Source: Halanaerobium salsuginis
GTDB taxonomy: Bacteria; Bacillota; Halanaerobiia; Halanaerobiales; Halanaerobiaceae
Direction of reading: 5' to 3'
Length of the DNA: 64,000 nt
Assembly (NCBI RefSeq): GCF_900114545.1
Contig: NZ_FOTI01000001.1
Span: 1 to 64,000, forward strand
Shown here: positions 61,101 to 64,000 of the stretch, in pieces
Numbering within the stretch: position 1 is the first letter of the stretch
How the letters are laid out: each line of letters starts with the position of its first letter
Notes under the pieces: model-generated
What the model was told of the DNA's origin: nothing
Seen by the model: the letters and a program-made list of their open reading frames with translations, nothing else
Database searches by the model: none
Position numbers and translations under genes: made by a program

Positions 61101-62084
61101 TTAATTAAAGATTTGGTCAGCTTCGTTTAGGATATTGGCTGGTATTGCTAAACCAATTTTTTCAGCAGTTTTTTGATTGAGATATAGTTTAAGATCCTGG
61201 GAGGATTGAATAGCCATTCCAGATGGATCTTTTCCTTTGAGTACTTCAACTGCCATACGAGCTGTTTGACGACCTAATTGATAATAATCTATGCCCAGAG
61301 TAGCTATTGCCCCCTGTTCCACTGAGTTATTCTCAGAGGAAAAAACCGGTATTTTTTTAGCAGATGCAATTTGCAAAACTGTTGGCATAGCTGAGACAAT
61401 AATATTATCTGTTGGGACATAAATTGCAGCAACTTTGTCTACTAGAGAAGCCGCTGCTAAGCTTACCTCGCTGCTGTTGCTAACAGTAGCTTCTACTAGA
61501 TTAATTCCCATTTTTTTAGTTTTTGCTTTGACTAAATCAATCTGAACTACTGAATTTACTTCACCTGAATTATACAATACTCCTAGATTTTTTATATCTG
61601 GTAAGATTTCTTTGATTAACTCTAATTGTTTAGCAACTGGATTCATATCAGTTGTTCCTGAAACATTGCGGCCTGGTTCTTCCAGACTGGCTGCTAAACC
61701 AGCGGCAACTGGATCTGTTACAGCTGTAATTAAGATTGGCGTATTTTTAATTATATTAGCAGCAGTTTGAGCAGATGGAGTTGCAATGGCAAGAACTAAA
61801 TCAGGTTGACTTTGCTTTATTTTTTGAGCAATAGTTTGAGCTGTAGCAAAATCTGCCTGTGCATTCTGAAAGTCGATTGTTAAATTTTCTCCCTTTTTAT
61901 AACCTAGTTGAGCTAACTGATCAATAAAGCCTTGCCGTGCTTTATCAAGTGAAGGATGCTCTACAAATTGTGAGATTGCAATTTCATAATCAGCAGCTTT
62001 TCCCACCCCACTTAAGATTAAAATAATTAATAAACACCCTGTAATAAAAATAGCTAAGCTAGTGCTAGTTAAACTTTTTTTCAT
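61101..62084 (-). CDS. ABC transporter substrate-binding protein, TrpX/YtrF-like family
   Basis: A 327-residue secreted binding protein. A signal sequence (SLAIFITGCLLIILILSGVGKA; location residues 9-30) precedes a periplasmic-binding fold with AISQFVEHPSLDKARQGF, ILITAVTDPVAAGL, GTTDMNPVAKQLELIKE and a closing ATLGIDYYQLGRQTA. The family binds tryptophan, tyrosine or other small ligands. The usual permease and ATPase genes do not adjoin it, so it is an orphan in this window. AGAAGGA precedes the ATG. Confidence 0.85.
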   Translation of the reverse strand: MKKSLTSTSLAIFITGCLLIILILSGVGKAADYEIAISQFVEHPSLDKARQGFIDQLAQLGYKKGENLTIDFQNAQADFATAQTIAQKIKQSQPDLVLAIATPSAQTAANIIKNTPILITAVTDPVAAGLAASLEEPGRNVSGTTDMNPVAKQLELIKEILPDIKNLGVLYNSGEVNSVVQIDLVKAKTKKMGINLVEATVSNSSEVSLAAASLVDKVAAIYVPTDNIIVSAMPTVLQIASAKKIPVFSSENNSVEQGAIATLGIDYYQLGRQTARMAVEVLKGKDPSGMAIQSSQDLKLYLNQKTAEKIGLAIPANILNEADQIFN

Positions 62085-62129
62085 TTAATCCTTCTCCCTT
62101 CTTTTTGAAGCCTAAATTAATTTTAATTA

Positions 62130-62159
62130 ATTATATAATCAATTGCTTTTAGCTGTCAA
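62130..62159 (-). promoter_or_regulatory. Promoter of the TrpX-like gene
   Basis: On the minus strand TTGACA (62159-62154) and TATAAT (62135-62130) are 18 bases apart. Confidence 0.7.
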
Positions 62160-62256
62160 TTACTTGAACTAATTAGCTGTAGTTAAGTTTGATTAGTTTA
62201 ATTTATCTTAAATTAAGTTGATTAGTTTAATCCTAAAGAAATAAAGGGCCTTAAAT

Positions 62257-62285
62257 TTGTATTTTTAGCTTTAATTTAATATAAT
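62257..62285 (+). promoter_or_regulatory. Promoter of the cyclophilin gene
   Basis: TTGTAT (62257-62262), 17 bases, TATAAT (62280-62285). Confidence 0.65.
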
Positions 62286-62326
62286 TAAGGAAGTGAAAAT
62301 CTAATTATTTAAGGAGAGGTGTTTTA

Positions 62327-62851
62327 ATGAGTAAAAATCCAGAAGTAACAATTACAATGACTACTGGTGAAGAAATTAAAATTGAATTATTGCCAGAAAA
62401 GGCAGAGAATACAGTCCGTAATTTTATTGAGTTAGCAGAAGCCGGTTATTATGATGGGCTTAAATTTCATCGGGTTATTCCTGGCTTTATGGTTCAGGGA
62501 GGTTGCCCAGATGGTACTGGGATGGGTAATCCAGGTTATGCAATTAAGGGTGAATTTAGCAGTAATGGATATGATAACGATCTCGCTCATCAAAGAGGAA
62601 TAATATCAATGGCTAGAAGTGCACAGCCAGATTCAGCTGGTTCTCAGTTTTTTATAATGCATCAAGATGCACCACATCTTGATGGCCAGTATGCTGCTTT
62701 TGGTCAGGTTATTTCTGGGCTGGAAGTTGTAGATCAAATTGCTGCTGTAGAAACTGACCATAGAGATATGCCTAAAATAGATCAAATTATGGAAACTGTG
62801 ACAGTAGAAACTTTTGATCAAGAATATGAACCAGCTGCTAAAATTAATTAG
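62327..62851 (+). CDS. Cyclophilin-type peptidyl-prolyl cis-trans isomerase
   Basis: A 174-residue cyclophilin with no signal peptide, so cytoplasmic. Active-site motifs are FHRVIPGFMVQGGCPDGTGMG near residue 45 (arginine and Phe/Gln positions), SMARSAQPDSAGSQFFIM near residue 90 and FGQVISGLEVVD. AGGAGAGG precedes the ATG, and it is followed by its own terminator. Confidence 0.95.
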   Translation: MSKNPEVTITMTTGEEIKIELLPEKAENTVRNFIELAEAGYYDGLKFHRVIPGFMVQGGCPDGTGMGNPGYAIKGEFSSNGYDNDLAHQRGIISMARSAQPDSAGSQFFIMHQDAPHLDGQYAAFGQVISGLEVVDQIAAVETDHRDMPKIDQIMETVTVETFDQEYEPAAKIN

Positions 62852-62867
62852 TTTAATAGATAACTGA

Positions 62868-62894
62868 AGCCGGCAGCTTACCGCCGGCTTTTTA
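62868..62894 (+). terminator. Terminator after the cyclophilin gene
   Basis: AGCCGGC pairs with GCCGGCT around AGCTTACC, followed by TTTTTATTTTAT. Confidence 0.88.
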
Positions 62895-62925
62895 TTTTAT
62901 TTAATAAATTATTTCAGAGAGGAAA

Positions 62926-63498
62926 ATGATTATGGAACCATTATATCGTAATAAATTATCTTCTCCTAGATTGGAGCTGCGAGTGCTTAAACCTGCTCAA
63001 GCGGACTTAGTTCTAGATTATTACCAGAGAAATAAATTATTTCTAAAAAAATGGTCAGCAGAAAGAGAAGCTTCTTTTTATACTATTACTGAACAGCAGA
63101 ATCAGCTGGCCGCTGATTTAACTTCTATTAGAAGAGGTCAGTTATATAGAGTCTGGATTTTTAAAAAGGCAGATCCAGCAAAAGTTATTGGGAGCATTTC
63201 ATTTAGTAATATTGTGCGCGGCTGTTTTCATTCCTGTTTTTTAGGTTACCAGCTGTCTCAATCAGAAGTTAAGCAGGGTTATATGACTGAAGCTTTGAAA
63301 ACAGCTATAAATTATGCTTTTTCTGATTTAAGGTTGCATAGAATAGAGGCTAATATTATGCCTGAGAATAAAGCATCTCTGCGAGTTGTAGAAAAATTAG
63401 GTTTTTATTGTGAGGGGTTGGCTAAAAACTATTTAAAGATTAATGGCAGTTGGCAAGACCATTTACATTTAGTTTTACTAAATCATAATGTAGAATAA
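62926..63498 (+). CDS. GNAT acetyltransferase, RimJ/RimL type
   Basis: A 190-residue acetyltransferase_3 family protein. It starts LSSPRLELRVLKPAQADLV, with the acetyl-CoA region GYQLSQSEVKQGYMTEAL near residue 108 and the HRIEANIMPENKASLRVVEKLGF segment near 140 (location only). It may acetylate a protein amino terminus or a small amine. GAGAGGA precedes the ATG. Confidence 0.88.
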   Translation: MIMEPLYRNKLSSPRLELRVLKPAQADLVLDYYQRNKLFLKKWSAEREASFYTITEQQNQLAADLTSIRRGQLYRVWIFKKADPAKVIGSISFSNIVRGCFHSCFLGYQLSQSEVKQGYMTEALKTAINYAFSDLRLHRIEANIMPENKASLRVVEKLGFYCEGLAKNYLKINGSWQDHLHLVLLNHNVE

Positions 63499-63552
63499 TC
63501 AGATAATTAAAAGAAAATATATTAGTAATTTGCCAAAAAAAGGGATTGGACA

Positions 63553-64000
63553 ATGGCTGCACAAATTCTTGTTGATAGTGCCTGTGACTTACCAGATAGT
63601 CTTGTAGCTGATTAGTCCAGAAGAATTTATAAATAGTTTTATTACAAGTGCTGCTAAAGGTGAAGCCTGTCTTTATCTTAGTTTTTCTTCGCAAATGTCA
63701 GGTGCTTATCAAACTGGTTGACCATCTATTTATGCTGGATAATTTGAAGGCTCTGCAAAAGGGAGGTCGAATTAGTAAGACTAAATATCTGTTAGGTAAT
63801 GTTTTACAGATAAAGCCAGTTTTAGATGTAGAAGCAGGAAAGATTGAAGTTATCGAGAAAATACCGGGTTCTAAAAAGGCTATTAATATAATGACCGAAC
63901 TATTTAAAGAAAAGAAGTTATAATTTAGATAAATAGCTAATTGCTATTACTCATGCAAATGATAGAGAAAAGGCTGAGGATTTAAAGCAAGAAATTGAGG
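63553..64000 (+). pseudogene. Decayed DegV/FakB paralogue, cut by the window edge
   Basis: ATG at 63553 opens a DegV start (MAAQILVDSACDLPDSLVAD) that ends in TAG after 20 codons. Later pieces of the same family follow in changing frames: EEFINSFITS, CLYLSFSSQMSGAYQTG, then from about 63715 LDNLKALQKGGRISKTKYLLG through KPVLDVEAGKIEVIEK, ending at TAA near 63920; a further AITHANDREKAEDLKQEI remnant lies in another frame. Large internal segments are missing. A GTG/ATG-started piece of 91 codons (63648-63923) could be translated but lacks the fold's first half. Confidence 0.85.

Noticed and set aside
62085-62326. T-box or riboswitch ahead of the TrpX-like gene
   Set aside because: The leader from the promoter to ATG is only about 40 bases and has no T-box core or terminator.
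63648-63923. A functional small DegV-like gene
   Set aside because: It holds only the carboxyl part of the fold, joined out of frame to upstream degV remnants. A pseudogene explains all pieces better.

Overview
The window is AT-rich chromosomal DNA from a low-GC Firmicute. Shine-Dalgarno sites are strong, sigma-A type promoters are easy to read, and gene order is Bacillus/Clostridia-like: asp23-fakA-fakB-recG-rsmD-coaD, pta-ackA-yceD-rpmF-plsX, acpP-rnc, and cmk-plsC-ispH/rpsA-der-plsY-gpsA. The IspH-S1 fusion, FabK, Pta/AckA and the NhaC-type and MscS membrane proteins suggest a fermentative anaerobe, probably of the Halanaerobium/Halanaerobiales type. That placement is an inference from protein flavour, not a database result. 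Most of the window is housekeeping DNA. TTG start codons are unusually common.

Layout. 1-400: edge of an IS-like transposase, then a cluster of DnaA-box-like 9-mers. 420-9267: asp23, fatty acid kinase fakA/fakB, recG, rsmD, coaD, a UbiA-type prenyltransferase, a patatin and a TtcA-like thiolase. 9288-11378: a PAS-PAS-GGDEF-EAL protein. 11511-18551 (minus strand): an operon headed by a lysine riboswitch with terminator. It encodes a peptide-type binding protein, two permeases (the second with an apparent AUU start), a YtcJ-type amidohydrolase and an NhaC-family carrier. There is no ATPase gene. 18744-21028: SepM-like protease and tmcAL. 21193-29931: acetate kinase pathway, rpmF, and a reduced fatty acid/phospholipid cluster (plsX, fabK, fabG, acpP; no fabH, fabD or fabF) in which three nearly identical 62-bp repeats separate fabG from acpP; then rnc, aroH, cmk and plsC. 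30093-37063: IspH-S1 fusion, a radical SAM DUF512 protein, der, plsY, gpsA and HU. 37286-42478: MscS overlapping a class II photolyase, ferritin, a small CxxC protein, pgsA and mtaD. 42471-51751: UPF0182 protein, the YfmF/YfmH pair, an MFS carrier, queG and a nucleoside kinase. 51710-57065: a deoxynucleotidase-like HAD protein, nth, a PPC protein, PhoH and a TPR-SpoIID protein. 57071-57858: FMN riboswitch and ribU. 57917-61024: PhnP-like hydrolase, trmL, a LysM-M23 endopeptidase and tRNA-Lys/fMet/Phe. 61101-64000: an orphan TrpX-like binding protein, cyclophilin, a GNAT acetyltransferase and a decayed degV paralogue.

The best candidate for something undescribed is the lysine-riboswitch operon at 11511-18551. 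The riboswitch implies that its product relieves lysine shortage. The gene content suggests import of a lysine conjugate or lysine peptide, intracellular amide hydrolysis, and a LysW-like NhaC carrier. The operon also shows a non-canonical start codon and a probable hairpin-bridged ribosome binding site. The second candidate is the structured triple repeat in front of acpP.
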